From an uncultured Tidjanibacter sp. (GTDB lineage: Bacteria > Bacteroidota > Bacteroidia > Bacteroidales > Rikenellaceae), in the NCBI GenBank assembly GCA_944326085.1, contig CALVCL010000004.1:62001-126000 (forward strand): a stretch of DNA of 64,000 bases. The letters run 5' to 3'. The translations under genes and the position numbers were made by a program. Numbering within the stretch: position 1 is the first letter of the stretch; every line of letters starts with the position of its first letter. The notes below the pieces were generated by a model, which was given only the letters and a program-made list of their open reading frames with translations, was not told the origin of the DNA and did not search any database. Positions 18,707 to 27,945 of the stretch are shown here, in pieces.

Positions 18707-20062
18707 ATGCTCAAAGTCGATTACAACATGGCTGAAACGGGAGTAGCCGTTTCGGAGATTGAAAAACTGTCGGCAGAAGCCGAACGCTGCAACAACATGC
18801 TCGCCAGGGGCAGCGGCGCCGGTGCGGACTTTCTCGGCTGGGTAAACCTGCCCTCATCAATAACCGACGGGCAGCTGCACGACATACAGGCCGCTGCCGA
18901 CCGACTGCGTTCCGTGGCCGACTTGGTAATCGTCATCGGCATCGGAGGTTCATACCTCGGCGCAAAAGCCGTGCTCGAGGCGTTGAGCGAACCGTTCGGC
19001 TATCTCAGGCACAAACGCAATGCCCCGCATGTGGTATTTGCCGGACAGAACATCAGCGAAGATTATCTTCACAACCTGCTGGAAGCCGCACGGGAATATT
19101 CCATAGGAGCAATCGTAATCTCCAAATCGGGAACCACCACGGAGCCTGCAATCGCATTCCGCCTCATCCGCGATGAAATAGAGGCACGCTACGGCAAACA
19201 GTCGGCACGCGAAAGGATAATAGCGGTGACCGACCGCGCCCGCGGAGCGCTCAAGAGCCTTTCCGATACGGAAGGATACCGGACATTCGTGATACCCGAC
19301 AATGTGGGCGGCCGCTACTCGGTACTGACACCTGTGGGGCTGCTGCCACTGGCCGTGGCCGGAACAGACATTGCCGCACTCGTGGCCGGTGCACGCGAAA
19401 TGGAGGCCGCAACCGCCGAAAACATTCCGTTTGCCAAAAATCCGGCCGCACAATATGCGGCCGCACGCAATGCACTCTACAGAAAGGGATACAAAGTGGA
19501 GATACTCGGCAGCTACGAACCTTCGCTCCAGTACATAGGCGAATGGTGGAAGCAGCTGTACGGCGAAAGCGAAGGCAAAGGCGGCAGGGGCATATTCCCT
19601 GCATCGGTGACACTCACTGCCGACCTGCACTCCATGGGGCAGTACATACAGGAAGGAGAACGCATGCTGATGGAAACCATCATCTCCGTCGCAAAGCCCA
19701 ACAGCGAACTGCGCATCAATGCCGACAGCGAGAACCTCGACGGGCTCAACTTCCTGTCCGGCAAACGTCTAAGCGATGTAAACCACATGGCCGAAGCCGG
19801 TGTGCTGCTTGCGCACTGCGACGGCGGCGTTCCCAACCTCCGCATCGTCATAGACCGTGTGGATGCACACAGCATAGGCGCCCTGCTCTACTTCTTCGAG
19901 CGTGCATGCGGCATAAGCGGCTACATGCTGGGAGTGAATCCGTTCGACCAGCCGGGTGTGGAAGCCTACAAAAAGAACATGTTCGCACTGCTCGACAAGC
20001 CAGGATACGAAGAGGAAGGATGCCGACTGCGTGCAAGGCTTGCCGGCAGAACCGGCGAATAG
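18707..20062 (+). CDS. pgi: glucose-6-phosphate isomerase
   Basis: 451 aa. Interconverts glucose-6-phosphate and fructose-6-phosphate. Family blocks: [35 protein letters not shown], the PGI signature region [18 protein letters not shown], catalytic-Glu region [27 protein letters not shown], and the ending [19 protein letters not shown]. Length matches the short Firmicutes/Bacteroidota form (about 445-450 aa) rather than the 550-aa E. coli form. A weak TATATTTA box lies at 18652-18659. It is GC-rich like the preceding gene and ends at a hairpin shared with dusB. Confidence 0.96.
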   Translation: MLKVDYNMAETGVAVSEIEKLSAEAERCNNMLARGSGAGADFLGWVNLPSSITDGQLHDIQAAADRLRSVADLVIVIGIGGSYLGAKAVLEALSEPFGYLRHKRNAPHVVFAGQNISEDYLHNLLEAAREYSIGAIVISKSGTTTEPAIAFRLIRDEIEARYGKQSARERIIAVTDRARGALKSLSDTEGYRTFVIPDNVGGRYSVLTPVGLLPLAVAGTDIAALVAGAREMEAATAENIPFAKNPAAQYAAARNALYRKGYKVEILGSYEPSLQYIGEWWKQLYGESEGKGGRGIFPASVTLTADLHSMGQYIQEGERMLMETIISVAKPNSELRINADSENLDGLNFLSGKRLSDVNHMAEAGVLLAHCDGGVPNLRIVIDRVDAHSIGALLYFFERACGISGYMLGVNPFDQPGVEAYKKNMFALLDKPGYEEEGCRLRARLAGRTGE

Positions 20063-20079
20063 GCACATGCCGCAATACA

Positions 20080-20120
20080 AAGCAGAAATGGGAGGAATTG
20101 CATTCCTCCCATTTCTGCTT
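20080..20120. terminator. bidirectional terminator between pgi and dusB
   Basis: Perfect 18-bp inverted repeat (20080-20097 with 20103-20120) and a 5-nt loop, centred between the convergent pgi and dusB genes. Short T stretches follow on both strands. Confidence 0.8.
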
Positions 20121-20143
20121 ACTGCCAAAGCTCCCGTGCGACG

Positions 20144-21172
20144 TCATATTTCGTGCGACAGAGGCGGCGGCACCGCTCCGGAAACATCGCAGCCGCCCCA
20201 CTTCTCAGCCACATAGTCGAGCACGGCATTTATCTCGGCCACATCGGTCAGCGTGACAAGCTTAAGGCGCGTAGACTTGAAATCGGGCAGTCCCTTGAAA
20301 TAGTTGGAAAGGTGGCGGCGCATCTCGAACACTCCCACACGCTCGCCCTTTATCTCCACCGACTTGGCCAGATGGCGTTTCGCTATCTCCACACGCTCGA
20401 TAACCGATGGCTGCGGCAGCACCTCGCCAGTATCAAGATAATGCCTCACCTCGCGGAATATCCACGGCCGTCCGTATGTGGCTCGGCCTATCATGACACC
20501 ATCCACACCGTAACGTTCAAACGCTTCGGCCGCTTTCTGCGGCGAATCGATATCGCCATTGCCTATAATCGGAATTTTTATGGCCGGATTATTCTTCACC
20601 CTGCCTATCAATGTCCAGTCGGCCTCTCCGGTGTACATCTGTGCCCTGGTGCGACCGTGTATCGTCAGGGCCGCTATGCCCACATCCTGAAGCCGAAGGG
20701 CAATCTCCTCGATGTTCTTATGTTCGTCATCCCACCCGAGACGGGTCTTGACGGTCACGGGAATACTGACGGCCTCGACTATGCGGCGCGTCATCTCCAC
20801 CATGAGCGGCACATCGCGCATCATGCCGCTGCCGGCACCGCGCCCCGCTATCTTCTTCACAGGACATCCGAAATTGATATCTATAACATCCGGACGGGCC
20901 CCCTCAGCTATACGCGCCGACTCAACCATAGGCTCAATAAGATGGCCGTATATCTGTATGCCGACGGGACGCTCCGCATCGCATATGTTAAGTTTCGCAA
21001 CAGACTTTGCCCCGTCGCGAATGAGGCCATCGGACGATATGAATTCCGTATAAACCATATCGGCCCCGAACCCCTTGCACATGTATCGGAACGATGGGTC
21101 GGTAACATCCTCCATAGGTGCGAGGAACAGAGGCTTGTCGCGGAATTCTATCTCTCCTATTTTCATTTGCAT
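20144..21172 (-). CDS. dusB: tRNA-dihydrouridine synthase
   Basis: 342 aa flavoprotein reducing uridines to dihydrouridine in tRNA. The TIM-barrel start is LFLAPMEDVTDPSFRYM. Next come VYTEFISSDGLI, QIYGHLIEPM and NFGCPVKKIAGRGAGSGMM (catalytic Cys in GCP). VTVKTRLGWDDEHKN, TIHGRTRAQMYTGEADW, IPIIGNGDID and DGVMIGRATYGRPW complete the family set. The DusB/NifR3 subgroup is favoured by length and the GRGAGS/RATYGRPW blocks. Start ATG 21172; a TATCTTTG box lies 20 nt upstream on the minus strand. Confidence 0.92.
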   Translation of the reverse strand: MQMKIGEIEFRDKPLFLAPMEDVTDPSFRYMCKGFGADMVYTEFISSDGLIRDGAKSVAKLNICDAERPVGIQIYGHLIEPMVESARIAEGARPDVIDINFGCPVKKIAGRGAGSGMMRDVPLMVEMTRRIVEAVSIPVTVKTRLGWDDEHKNIEEIALRLQDVGIAALTIHGRTRAQMYTGEADWTLIGRVKNNPAIKIPIIGNGDIDSPQKAAEAFERYGVDGVMIGRATYGRPWIFREVRHYLDTGEVLPQPSVIERVEIAKRHLAKSVEIKGERVGVFEMRRHLSNYFKGLPDFKSTRLKLVTLTDVAEINAVLDYVAEKWGGCDVSGAVPPPLSHEI

Positions 21173-21192
21173 CTACATTTATTATCCGGTTG

Positions 21193-21200
21193 CAAAGATA
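21193..21200 (-). promoter_or_regulatory. -7 element upstream of dusB
   Basis: TATCTTTG on the minus strand, 20 nt before the dusB ATG. No clear -33 element. Confidence 0.45.
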
Positions 21201-21224
21201 ACAGTCCGGCACATAAAACGGAAA

Positions 21225-21256
21225 CACGGGCAGCATCCTGACCGATGCTGCCCGTG
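21225..21256 (-). terminator. terminator of the MscS-family gene
   Basis: 13-bp perfect stem CACGGGCAGCATC/GATGCTGCCCGTG with a 6-nt loop; the minus-strand sequence continues TTTCCGTTTT. Lies 22 nt past the stop codon. Confidence 0.8.
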
Positions 21257-21278
21257 CCATTACAACTGCCTGTACACC

Positions 21279-22487
21279 CTACTCTTTGGAAATCACTCCA
21301 TCGTACTGGTAGGCCCTCAAGCCGAATAACGGCATCACGGCATATACATGGTCGAAGATATCAGACTGCACATTCTCATAGTCAATCCACTTCTGACGGG
21401 CCGAAAAACAGTATATCTCCAACGGCAATCCCGTCGGGCCGGGCTGAAGCTGACGCACCATGTGGGTCATCTCCATGTTGATATTCGGGTTTCTGCCTAT
21501 CCAGTTCTCAAGATATTCACGGAATGCGCCGATATTTGTCAGCCGCCGCTCATCAAGGCCGCTTGACATATCCGCATTGTAAGCCCGAAGTTCGGCAATC
21601 TTCTGCACCATGTAGTCGTGCAGCAACTCCGATGCGGCGAGCTCCTCCAACTGGGTCTCGGACAAATAGTGTATGGACGATATGTCGATGTTTATCGAAC
21701 GCTTTATACGGCGCCCGCCCGATTCCTCCATGCCCCGCCAATTGGTAAACGACTCCGACACAAGCTTGTGCGTCGGTATGGTGGTGATGGTCTTGTCCCA
21801 GTTCTGTACCTTCACTGTTGTAAGCCCTATCTCCGTCACCTCGCCGTCGGCCCCCCTGCCGGGCATTACAATCCAATCTCCAAGCCTTACCATATTGTTG
21901 GAACTCAACTGTATGCCAGCAACAAAACCGAGTATCGAATCCTGAAACACCAACATCAGTACCGCAGCAAAGGCTGTCATACCACCGAGCAACACGGTGA
22001 TGCTTGCCTTGGTAAGAATGCTGATTACTATCAATGCGACGGCACACCACACGACTACGGCTATGACCTGTGTAATAATCTTCACCGGCTTGTCCTTTAC
22101 ACTGGCTGTTTTCTCATACACGCGGTTTATACCGTCCATGAACGATGAAAGCAACATGGCTATCGCCACAACAATCCAGATGTCAAGAACCTTGTTCACC
22201 GATGCCATATGCTCCCACTGGATGGGAGTCAGGCCTATTCTGAAAATCATCGGTGGGATAAGCCATGCCAGCCTGTTGAAAAACTTCTGGTCGAGCAGCC
22301 ATTCGTCCCACTGATTGCGGGTAGCACCCGCAATACGTTTCACAAGACGCGGCAACAGTTTCTTGGCCACTATATAGGCAATCCACCCCACGAGACCGAC
22401 AATCAGCATCGTAAAGACGGCACTGACCAATTCGAGCACCACCTCGTTCTCCACGCCCATTCTCATCAACAGCTTGCTTATATCCAT
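21279..22487 (-). CDS. mechanosensitive ion channel, MscS family (YbdG-like)
   Basis: 402 aa from ATG 22487. The frame is open to 22577, but that extension would include the previous gene's terminator and this gene's -7 box, so the later start is chosen. Membrane segments are at about 18-40, 95-112 and 140-165. The pore-lining helix is followed by the MscS core VLMLVFQDSILGFVAGIQLSSNNMVRLGDWI, then the beta domain with GEVTEIGLTTVKVQNWDKTITTIPTHKL. The E. coli YbdG-type spacing and KLVSESFTNWRGMEESGGRRIKR support that subgroup. It relieves turgor on osmotic downshock. Confidence 0.9.
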   Translation of the reverse strand: MDISKLLMRMGVENEVVLELVSAVFTMLIVGLVGWIAYIVAKKLLPRLVKRIAGATRNQWDEWLLDQKFFNRLAWLIPPMIFRIGLTPIQWEHMASVNKVLDIWIVVAIAMLLSSFMDGINRVYEKTASVKDKPVKIITQVIAVVVWCAVALIVISILTKASITVLLGGMTAFAAVLMLVFQDSILGFVAGIQLSSNNMVRLGDWIVMPGRGADGEVTEIGLTTVKVQNWDKTITTIPTHKLVSESFTNWRGMEESGGRRIKRSINIDISSIHYLSETQLEELAASELLHDYMVQKIAELRAYNADMSSGLDERRLTNIGAFREYLENWIGRNPNINMEMTHMVRQLQPGPTGLPLEIYCFSARQKWIDYENVQSDIFDHVYAVMPLFGLRAYQYDGVISKE

Positions 22488-22511
22488 CTCAAATAAAATT
22501 TGGTTTGATAA

Positions 22512-22519
22512 CAAATATA
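22512..22519 (-). promoter_or_regulatory. -7 element upstream of the MscS-family gene
   Basis: TATATTTG on the minus strand, 24 nt before the ATG at 22487 and downstream of the preceding terminator. It supports that start. Confidence 0.5.
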
Positions 22520-22550
22520 GCACAAACATTTCTGATTTCCCATGAAAAAA

Positions 22551-22574
22551 GGGTCCGGCAATATTGCCGGACCC
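22551..22574 (-). terminator. terminator of the PHP/EptA-like operon
   Basis: 24-nt perfect palindrome GGGTCCGGCAAT/ATTGCCGGACCC, followed by TTTTTT on the minus strand. It can fold as a terminator hairpin and lies 33 nt after the EptA-like stop. Confidence 0.85.
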
Positions 22575-22606
22575 CATAACACATTGTTCAACCGTTCTTT
22601 GGCAGG

Positions 22607-24145
22607 TCAGTTCTCTGACGGCTGTTCGAAAACATCCAGCGAACTGTTGTAAACAGGAGTGTCAATTCCAAAGAACCTCAGCACACTATGGAAAACATGG
22701 TAGTGTCCTACCTTTTCATCCTCATTCACCTGCATTGCGCTGTCCGAGGTCCAGACTATAAACGGGATTTCTATCTGCTCCTTCGGTGCAGCGAACATGG
22801 GCACGCCATGCATATACATGTTACCCTCGCCCAGTGACTCTCCATGGTCGGAAACATATATCACACAGCCGCGCCGCTGTGGAATTTCCTTCAGAATACC
22901 AATCACGGAGTGGATAAGATAATCGGTATAAACTATGGTATTGTCGTAGGCATTGACAAGCTCCTCGGGATTGGTCTTGGACATCTCCACCGTCTTGCAC
23001 ACCGGAGTGAATACTTCGAATTCCGAGGGATACTTGTTGTTGTACGTAGGCCCATGGCTCGTACTGGTATGAAGCACAATCAGCAGCTTGTCCTTGTCGC
23101 ATCCGAGAATGTCGTCTTTCAGACCGGCCAACAGAATGCCGTCGTATCTGTCGTCCGCTTCCGGATACAGCTTCTTGATGTCTTCAATCTTCAGATAACG
23201 GTCTATATGCACGGGAGGTTCGCCCCAGTTAGTCGTACGCCAAACCACATCCACCCCGTTACGGTAAAGATAGTTGGGCAGTATTTCGTAGAGCTTGTTC
23301 GACGGCTGGTGGTCCAATATGGCCTTGACTCCGGCCGTGGTATATGTCGCCGATGCATCCGCAACCAGTACCGACACACTGTCCTTTTCCAAAAGCGGAT
23401 TGGTCTGCTTCCCGTATCCGTAAAGCGAAAAGTTTGCCCTGCGGGCCGACTCGCCGATTATCAGCACGCAGACATCCTTGCTGTCGGACATGCCTTCCAC
23501 ATCGGGAAGGAGAGTCTCCTGCTGATCGCTCTTTGCAACAGCATTCTGATAACGTATCGAATTGACAATATACGACCACGGCAGCACCACGCTTCCCAAT
23601 GTAGGTATGTTGCGGTCCACCCATGTCCAGTTCTTGACATTAACCACCGCAACGGCTAAAGATACAGCCAACGCCATACCGGTTCTCGACAGGAAACGCT
23701 TCCATGTGCCGTACTCGAAATGCCTTGCGAACAGATACACACACGGCAGAACACCCAACAGAATGACATATAACAAAATCATCCATGAAAAAAATCCGGA
23801 TGCCTCCGAATACTGTGTATTGAAGACGTTGCCCATCATCTTGTCGGTTATGAGCGCGTTGTAGGTATTTATAAAGTAAAGGCCTACGGCATTGGCGATG
23901 AATGTAAATGCAAGAATGCATTTACCCGCGAACCGACCGAGAAACAGCACCATGTAGTAAAACAAGAAGTTCAATCCCAGCAGCAGAAGTGCCAGACTGA
24001 AGATTATGAATATGCCGTTAAAGCCTCTCTCGACATTCTCTGCCGCCAGACGGAAGAACGGCCAATGCATTGTCACGAGCGTAAACAGGCTAAGTACCAG
24101 GGACACTCGCGTCAGGCTGGCCGGTTTTCTCAAAAAATCTACCAT
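22607..24145 (-). CDS. EptA-like phosphoethanolamine transferase
   Basis: 512 aa inner-membrane enzyme with about five N-terminal helices (residues 13-200) and a periplasmic sulfatase-fold domain. The metal site starts at VCVLIIGESARRANFSLYGYG (GES at 231-233). The Thr nucleophile is expected in ASATYTTAGVKAIL (about 265-276). HTSTSHGPTYNNKYP and VIYVSDHGESLGEGNMYMHG complete it. Such enzymes transfer phosphoethanolamine from phosphatidylethanolamine to lipid A or glycans, changing surface charge and polymyxin response. The acceptor cannot be told here. Its start overlaps the end of the upstream PHP gene by 7 nt. Confidence 0.88.
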   Translation of the reverse strand: MVDFLRKPASLTRVSLVLSLFTLVTMHWPFFRLAAENVERGFNGIFIIFSLALLLLGLNFLFYYMVLFLGRFAGKCILAFTFIANAVGLYFINTYNALITDKMMGNVFNTQYSEASGFFSWMILLYVILLGVLPCVYLFARHFEYGTWKRFLSRTGMALAVSLAVAVVNVKNWTWVDRNIPTLGSVVLPWSYIVNSIRYQNAVAKSDQQETLLPDVEGMSDSKDVCVLIIGESARRANFSLYGYGKQTNPLLEKDSVSVLVADASATYTTAGVKAILDHQPSNKLYEILPNYLYRNGVDVVWRTTNWGEPPVHIDRYLKIEDIKKLYPEADDRYDGILLAGLKDDILGCDKDKLLIVLHTSTSHGPTYNNKYPSEFEVFTPVCKTVEMSKTNPEELVNAYDNTIVYTDYLIHSVIGILKEIPQRRGCVIYVSDHGESLGEGNMYMHGVPMFAAPKEQIEIPFIVWTSDSAMQVNEDEKVGHYHVFHSVLRFFGIDTPVYNSSLDVFEQPSEN

Positions 24146-25341
24146 TTTATGACAACTTTATAAAACACAAATATTACTCCGGCGCAAAGAGCAAGCACTG
24201 CCAGATTGAAAAGGATTGTCATGGGGACATTGACCCGATGCGCAGGCTCTGCGTACGGCGTATCGGCCACTGCTGCATCATATCTTGCAAACGGATTTGT
24301 ATATATCACCTCTCCGTCCGGAAAATATGCCGTAATACGGGCATACGGGTCATCGTCCGACATGGTATAGCTGGCTTCGGATGAATTCAGCACCAAAGCC
24401 AGTGTGGCATGATCCTGCCCCGTCACCTTTATACTGTCTGCAGGTTCCGACAGCGAGATGTATATAGTTTCGTCTTCAATTCCAATTCCGAGTATCGACG
24501 GCAGTTCACGGTTCATGGCATATTTGGTATCCCAGTCGCCATGTCCGTAATCGGGAACGCGCATGGCATAGTAATCGCCGCTGAGAAGCGTTTCCCTGAG
24601 GTCATCGTAACGTGCGGATGGCGTGTGGAGAAAATTGCATCTCACGGCAATACAGTGGGATATATCAGGATAGTGAAGGTCGTCATTGGCCAGTCCGAAA
24701 CTATAATGTCCGGCGCTGAGCGCCCAGTCCCAATACTCGTTCTCGGTACTTTTGCCGCTGTCGAGTTCCATAATTCTGTATCCTTCGAGTTTTTGCATTA
24801 ACCTCTTCGAGGTACCGTTCGTCCTCAACGGGTGGTTCATCTGCAGGAAATCGGACTCCTTTCCGAGCAGGTCAAGCTGAAACTGCTTTTGGGATGCAAA
24901 CAACGGGAGCAAATGGTCGAAACGGTTTACATCGCTGCATCCGAACACCAGCTTATGGTATTTGAAAAGATTTATGCCGTGCTCGTAAACATTTACCTGC
25001 AGCGTCGTGTCATATGGATGTTCCGTCAGTTCGTTATGATTTGAGAACGTCACTATGTCATATCCCAACTTTCTGTAGCACTCATCGGTAACATCGGGCC
25101 AATATTCGCATTCGTTGAAAATGCCCTTTACCCTTGTATGTGTGTGAAAATTGGCACGCTTCCAGAACTGAACCGTATCCGACTCTTCCCTTTCGTACGG
25201 GTTGAAAATGTCGGGCCCGCTGAACGGTTTCGGCTCGCTGAAATCATATACCAAAGTCACGCTTGTTGCAACGACGGCAAACAGCGCGACAAGAACAATC
25301 GCAGCCAAAATCTTGCATACGACTTTCAATATCTTCTTCAT
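24139..25341 (-). CDS. membrane-anchored PHP-domain phosphoesterase-like protein
   Basis: 400 aa from the second Met. One N-terminal membrane helix (MKKILKVVCKILAAIVLVAL...) and one C-terminal helix ending FVFYKVVIKW leave a large central domain outside the cytoplasm. Metal-ligand-like motifs of the PHP family are visible: NFHTHTRVKG, IVTFSNHNELTEH, QMNHPLR, and GLANDDLHYP. A beta-rich region lies between these and the last helix. PHP proteins are metal phosphoesterases; the substrate is unknown. The tight overlap with the EptA-like gene suggests a joint envelope-lipid or glycan role (inference). Confidence 0.75.
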   Translation of the reverse strand: MKKILKVVCKILAAIVLVALFAVVATSVTLVYDFSEPKPFSGPDIFNPYEREESDTVQFWKRANFHTHTRVKGIFNECEYWPDVTDECYRKLGYDIVTFSNHNELTEHPYDTTLQVNVYEHGINLFKYHKLVFGCSDVNRFDHLLPLFASQKQFQLDLLGKESDFLQMNHPLRTNGTSKRLMQKLEGYRIMELDSGKSTENEYWDWALSAGHYSFGLANDDLHYPDISHCIAVRCNFLHTPSARYDDLRETLLSGDYYAMRVPDYGHGDWDTKYAMNRELPSILGIGIEDETIYISLSEPADSIKVTGQDHATLALVLNSSEASYTMSDDDPYARITAYFPDGEVIYTNPFARYDAAVADTPYAEPAHRVNVPMTILFNLAVLALCAGVIFVFYKVVIKW

Positions 25342-25404
25342 CATCCGACTATCAATAAATACACTTATACCTTAATGTATCAACCTAAAATGCAGTTTTG
25401 CCCA

Positions 25405-25412
25405 CAAAGATA
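25405..25412 (-). promoter_or_regulatory. -7 element upstream of the PHP/EptA-like pair
   Basis: TATCTTTG on the minus strand, 63 nt before the PHP start codon. -33 element unclear. Confidence 0.4.
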
Positions 25413-25466
25413 TTAAACTTTGATACAATGTGTCATACAGCGAACAGGTATATCTGCCTCCCTGTC

Positions 25467-25823
25467 TTGCAGCATAATCGTTTTTGCCTCTTCTGCTTCA
25501 TGATTTTTTCCTGTTCCGAATCAGAAGACTCGGGAAAGCTACAGCAAAATCTGCTTTACAAACTGCCGGAATGTTTTGTGAACAACCCATCCGTGTCTTT
25601 CGCATAATTGCGTATGAGCATAAACTGGTCTCATAGCTGTGAGAACAAGGTTTATATCGACAACACGGAGGGTGGAGGAATGTTCCTGTTCGAAAGCGGA
25701 GAGATTGTCGTATCGTACGACGGAGACAACATTGTCGTTGATGCCACCCTTGTCGATGATGCGGGTTATTCGCACCATGTGACATATACCGGACCGTGCA
25801 GCATTATCAACTCGTCAAGGTAA
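25467..25823 (+). pseudogene. decayed small lipoprotein
   Basis: A single reading frame of about 118 codons interrupted by one TAA (25605-25607). The first part reads like a lipoprotein signal peptide (HNRFCLFCFMIFSCSESEDSG, lipobox-like FSCS) behind a TTG codon. The second part has alternating beta-type segments (MFLFESGEIVVSYDGDN, IVVDATLVDDAGYSHHV). These resemble the C-terminal repeats of small Bacteroidota calycin-like lipoproteins. A strong terminator follows at 25900. I infer a nonsense-disrupted or truncated lipoprotein gene; no ATG supports the N-terminus. About 770 nt separate the flanking intact genes, and I see nothing else coding there. Confidence 0.4.
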
Positions 25824-25899
25824 TCAACGCCAAGCCGATGGCCAGGAAGATCGCAAAAAGATAGTAGCAGCGGCCTGTTTGGCTGACGGATAATATTGA

Positions 25900-25937
25900 G
25901 GCGGGGCGACAATGTGTCGCCCCGCCCTTTTTCTTTT
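25900..25937 (+). terminator. strong rho-independent terminator
   Basis: Perfect 12-bp GC-rich stem GGCGGGGCGACA/TGTCGCCCCGCC with a 3-nt loop, then CTTTTTCTTTT. It ends rightward transcription from the decayed lipoprotein region. Confidence 0.88.
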
Positions 25938-26087
25938 AACACAACAAATAGCAAGAAAAATTCTCCTTTGGTGCATCAAGACAGATGATAAAACTTACAA
26001 ACTTGACTGCTGGTTCCACAAACTGATTGTTACAAAAGTTGAAAATGTGAATATACAATCCATACAGGCAATAACATGGCAATGATT

Positions 26088-26095
26088 ATCTTTGC
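26088..26095 (+). promoter_or_regulatory. -7 element that fixes the HAD start
   Basis: TATCTTTG lies inside the longest open frame (which would begin at 26076) and 19 nt before ATG 26115. The upstream ATG would therefore not be on the transcript. Confidence 0.5.
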
Positions 26096-26114
26096 AGTAT
26101 TCAAAGACGCACAG

Positions 26115-26702
26115 ATGATAAATGATATCGTATTCGACCTTGGCGGTGTAGTCATCGGTCGCGACTACGCACGCTACGGGGCAGAACTTGAAGAGTTCGC
26201 ATTTTTGCAGGGCGACCGCCCGTTCCCCGATTACTGGAAACGCTACGACCTCGGCACGGCAAGCCGCGACGAAGTCGTCGACGCGATAGCACGTGAAAAC
26301 GGTCTCGATACCGAAGCGGCCTCCGAGAAACTCGACAGGCTTATGACACTGTTCAACGAATTTCCAGACACTGCACAACTGCTCGAAGAACTTGCTGACC
26401 GCAACTACGGTCTTTACATACTGTCGAATATGCCTGTCGAATTTTACGATTATATCACACACTTCGATGTATTCCGCCATTTCGACGGTCAGGTCATATC
26501 GAGCCGCGAACATCTCTCCAAACCAGACCCACGCATGTTCAGCATACTCACAAACCGTTACGGCCTCGACCCTGCCTCGACCCTATTCATAGACGACAAG
26601 CCGTCAAACACTAACATTGCAACCGCCTTAGGCTTCAATACCTATACCTTTAAGGCCGGACGCAAAAGCTGTGATGACATAAGGAAGATACTCGGACTGT
26701 AA
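26115..26702 (+). CDS. HAD-family hydrolase (YihX/epoxide-hydrolase-like)
   Basis: 195 aa from ATG 26115. HAD motif I is IVFDLGGVVIGRD, in which the usual second Asp is replaced, as in YihX-type sugar-phosphate phosphatases. Motif II is LYILSNMP, motif III is the Lys of SKPDPRMFSIL, and motif IV is TLFIDDKPSNTNIATALG. The cap is helical (residues 20-80). Probably a cytoplasmic phosphatase on a small phosphorylated metabolite; the substrate is not predictable. Start chosen because a -7 box overlaps the longer frame. Followed by the AlkD-like gene after 11 nt. Confidence 0.88.
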   Translation: MINDIVFDLGGVVIGRDYARYGAELEEFAFLQGDRPFPDYWKRYDLGTASRDEVVDAIARENGLDTEAASEKLDRLMTLFNEFPDTAQLLEELADRNYGLYILSNMPVEFYDYITHFDVFRHFDGQVISSREHLSKPDPRMFSILTNRYGLDPASTLFIDDKPSNTNIATALGFNTYTFKAGRKSCDDIRKILGL

Positions 26703-26713
26703 TACTCTGCCGC

Positions 26714-27409
26714 ATGAACGAGCTGAAGGAAATTCTTGACTGGTTCGATGCGAACCGCAATCCCGACAATATTGCAGGCATGGCACGTTTCGGAATAGAA
26801 ACCTCCAACGCGTTAGGCATATCACTGCCCGCACTGCGCAAAATGGCATCACATTACCGCCGCAGGCACGACATGGCCCTTGCACTTTGGGACACAGGCA
26901 TACATGAGGCCCGCATCATGGCCTCCATTGTTGAGGACCCGTCGCAACTCACTCCCGAACAGATGGACGACTGGACAGCAGAATTCGACTCGTGGGACAT
27001 TTGCGACCAATGCTGCAACAACCTTTTTTGGCGCGCGCCATTTGCACGCAGCAAGATAACCGGTTACTGCAATGACGAACGCCAATTCGTACGCAGGGCG
27101 GGATTTGTACTTATGGCCACACTTGCCGTACATGCAAAGGAAATCACCGACGATGATGCAGCCGAGTGGTTTACACTCATCAAGCTCTACTCTACCGACG
27201 GCCGAAACTTTGTAAGGAAAGCTGTCAACTGGGCATTGCGACAGATAGGCAAACGCAATACGCGCCTGAATGCCAAGGCGGCCGATGTCGCCCGCACTTT
27301 GGTAGATGCGGACGACCGTACCGCCCGCTGGATTGGCCGTGACGCCTTGCGCGAACTCACCTCACCCCGCACACTGAAATTCATCGTCAACCACAGGAAC
27401 AGGATATAA
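26714..27409 (+). CDS. DNA alkylation repair protein, AlkD-like
   Basis: 231 aa all-helical HEAT-like protein of the DNA alkylation repair family (PF08713), whose members remove alkylated purines without base flipping. Family blocks: NIAGMARFGIETSNALGISLPALRKMA, LALWDTGIHEARIMASIVEDP, MDDWTAEFDSWDICDQCCNNLF, VRRAGFVLMATLAVH, and NFVRKAVNWALRQIGKRN. The Trp and Asp in the WDICDQ segment correspond to the AlkD active-site region. Together with the HAD gene it forms a two-gene transcript ending at hairpin 27413-27445. Confidence 0.9.
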   Translation: MNELKEILDWFDANRNPDNIAGMARFGIETSNALGISLPALRKMASHYRRRHDMALALWDTGIHEARIMASIVEDPSQLTPEQMDDWTAEFDSWDICDQCCNNLFWRAPFARSKITGYCNDERQFVRRAGFVLMATLAVHAKEITDDDAAEWFTLIKLYSTDGRNFVRKAVNWALRQIGKRNTRLNAKAADVARTLVDADDRTARWIGRDALRELTSPRTLKFIVNHRNRI

Positions 27410-27412
27410 CGA

Positions 27413-27445
27413 CATAACGGCTGCAGATGTTCTGCAGCCGTTATG
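27413..27445. terminator. hairpin between convergent genes
   Basis: Perfect 15-bp stem CATAACGGCTGCAGA/TCTGCAGCCGTTATG with a 3-nt loop. No T-run on either side, but it sits between the convergent AlkD-like and META genes, so bidirectional termination is likely. Confidence 0.55.
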
Positions 27446-27469
27446 CATAAATGATGTACAAGACACGTA

Positions 27470-27919
27470 TTATTCCTCCTCTACGCTCTTGCCCGACGGT
27501 TCGAAAACGGCCTTCACCTTGTTGTCGACAAAAAGATACAGATTTTTCTCGTCGAACTGATAAAGGTGTACACTCTCGAACATTGCGAAAAATTCGGTCT
27601 CTATGTTCGGCTCCATGCATGCCATCATGGTCGATGCCACAGGACCTATCTTAATGCCGCCTCCGGCACTCGTTATCTCGTATGGTCCAAAGAACCTGTT
27701 GCACTCGCCGATACCGCTGATACGTCCGTCGCCCAGAAATGACATCTCATACTTGTCCGGAGCATCCACAGCCTTACCATCGAACTCGACAAGATGCCAT
27801 ACAACGCCTTGTAATGGACGGGCAGCATCCTCCCTTGCCTTGCGGCATTTCTGGCAGCATCCGGCAAACAGCAAACATGCCGTCAGAGCCAGCACCGAAA
27901 CAGTTATAACTCTTTTCAT
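27470..27919 (-). CDS. META-domain (HslJ-like) lipoprotein
   Basis: 149 aa. Signal peptide with lipobox FAGC (Cys21), then a Cys- and Lys/Arg-rich linker. The META domain at about 37-140 shows VWHLVEFDGKAV, MSFLGDGRISGIGECNRFFGPYEI and the signature STMMACMEPNIETEFFAMFESV. E. coli HslJ, with the same domain, is an outer-membrane heat-shock lipoprotein linked to novobiocin tolerance. Monocistronic, with a TATCTTTG box at 27946-27953. Domain certain, function open. Confidence 0.88.
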   Translation of the reverse strand: MKRVITVSVLALTACLLFAGCCQKCRKAREDAARPLQGVVWHLVEFDGKAVDAPDKYEMSFLGDGRISGIGECNRFFGPYEITSAGGGIKIGPVASTMMACMEPNIETEFFAMFESVHLYQFDEKNLYLFVDNKVKAVFEPSGKSVEEE

Positions 27920-27945
27920 AGCTGTATAAATTGTTTATGTAGCCA

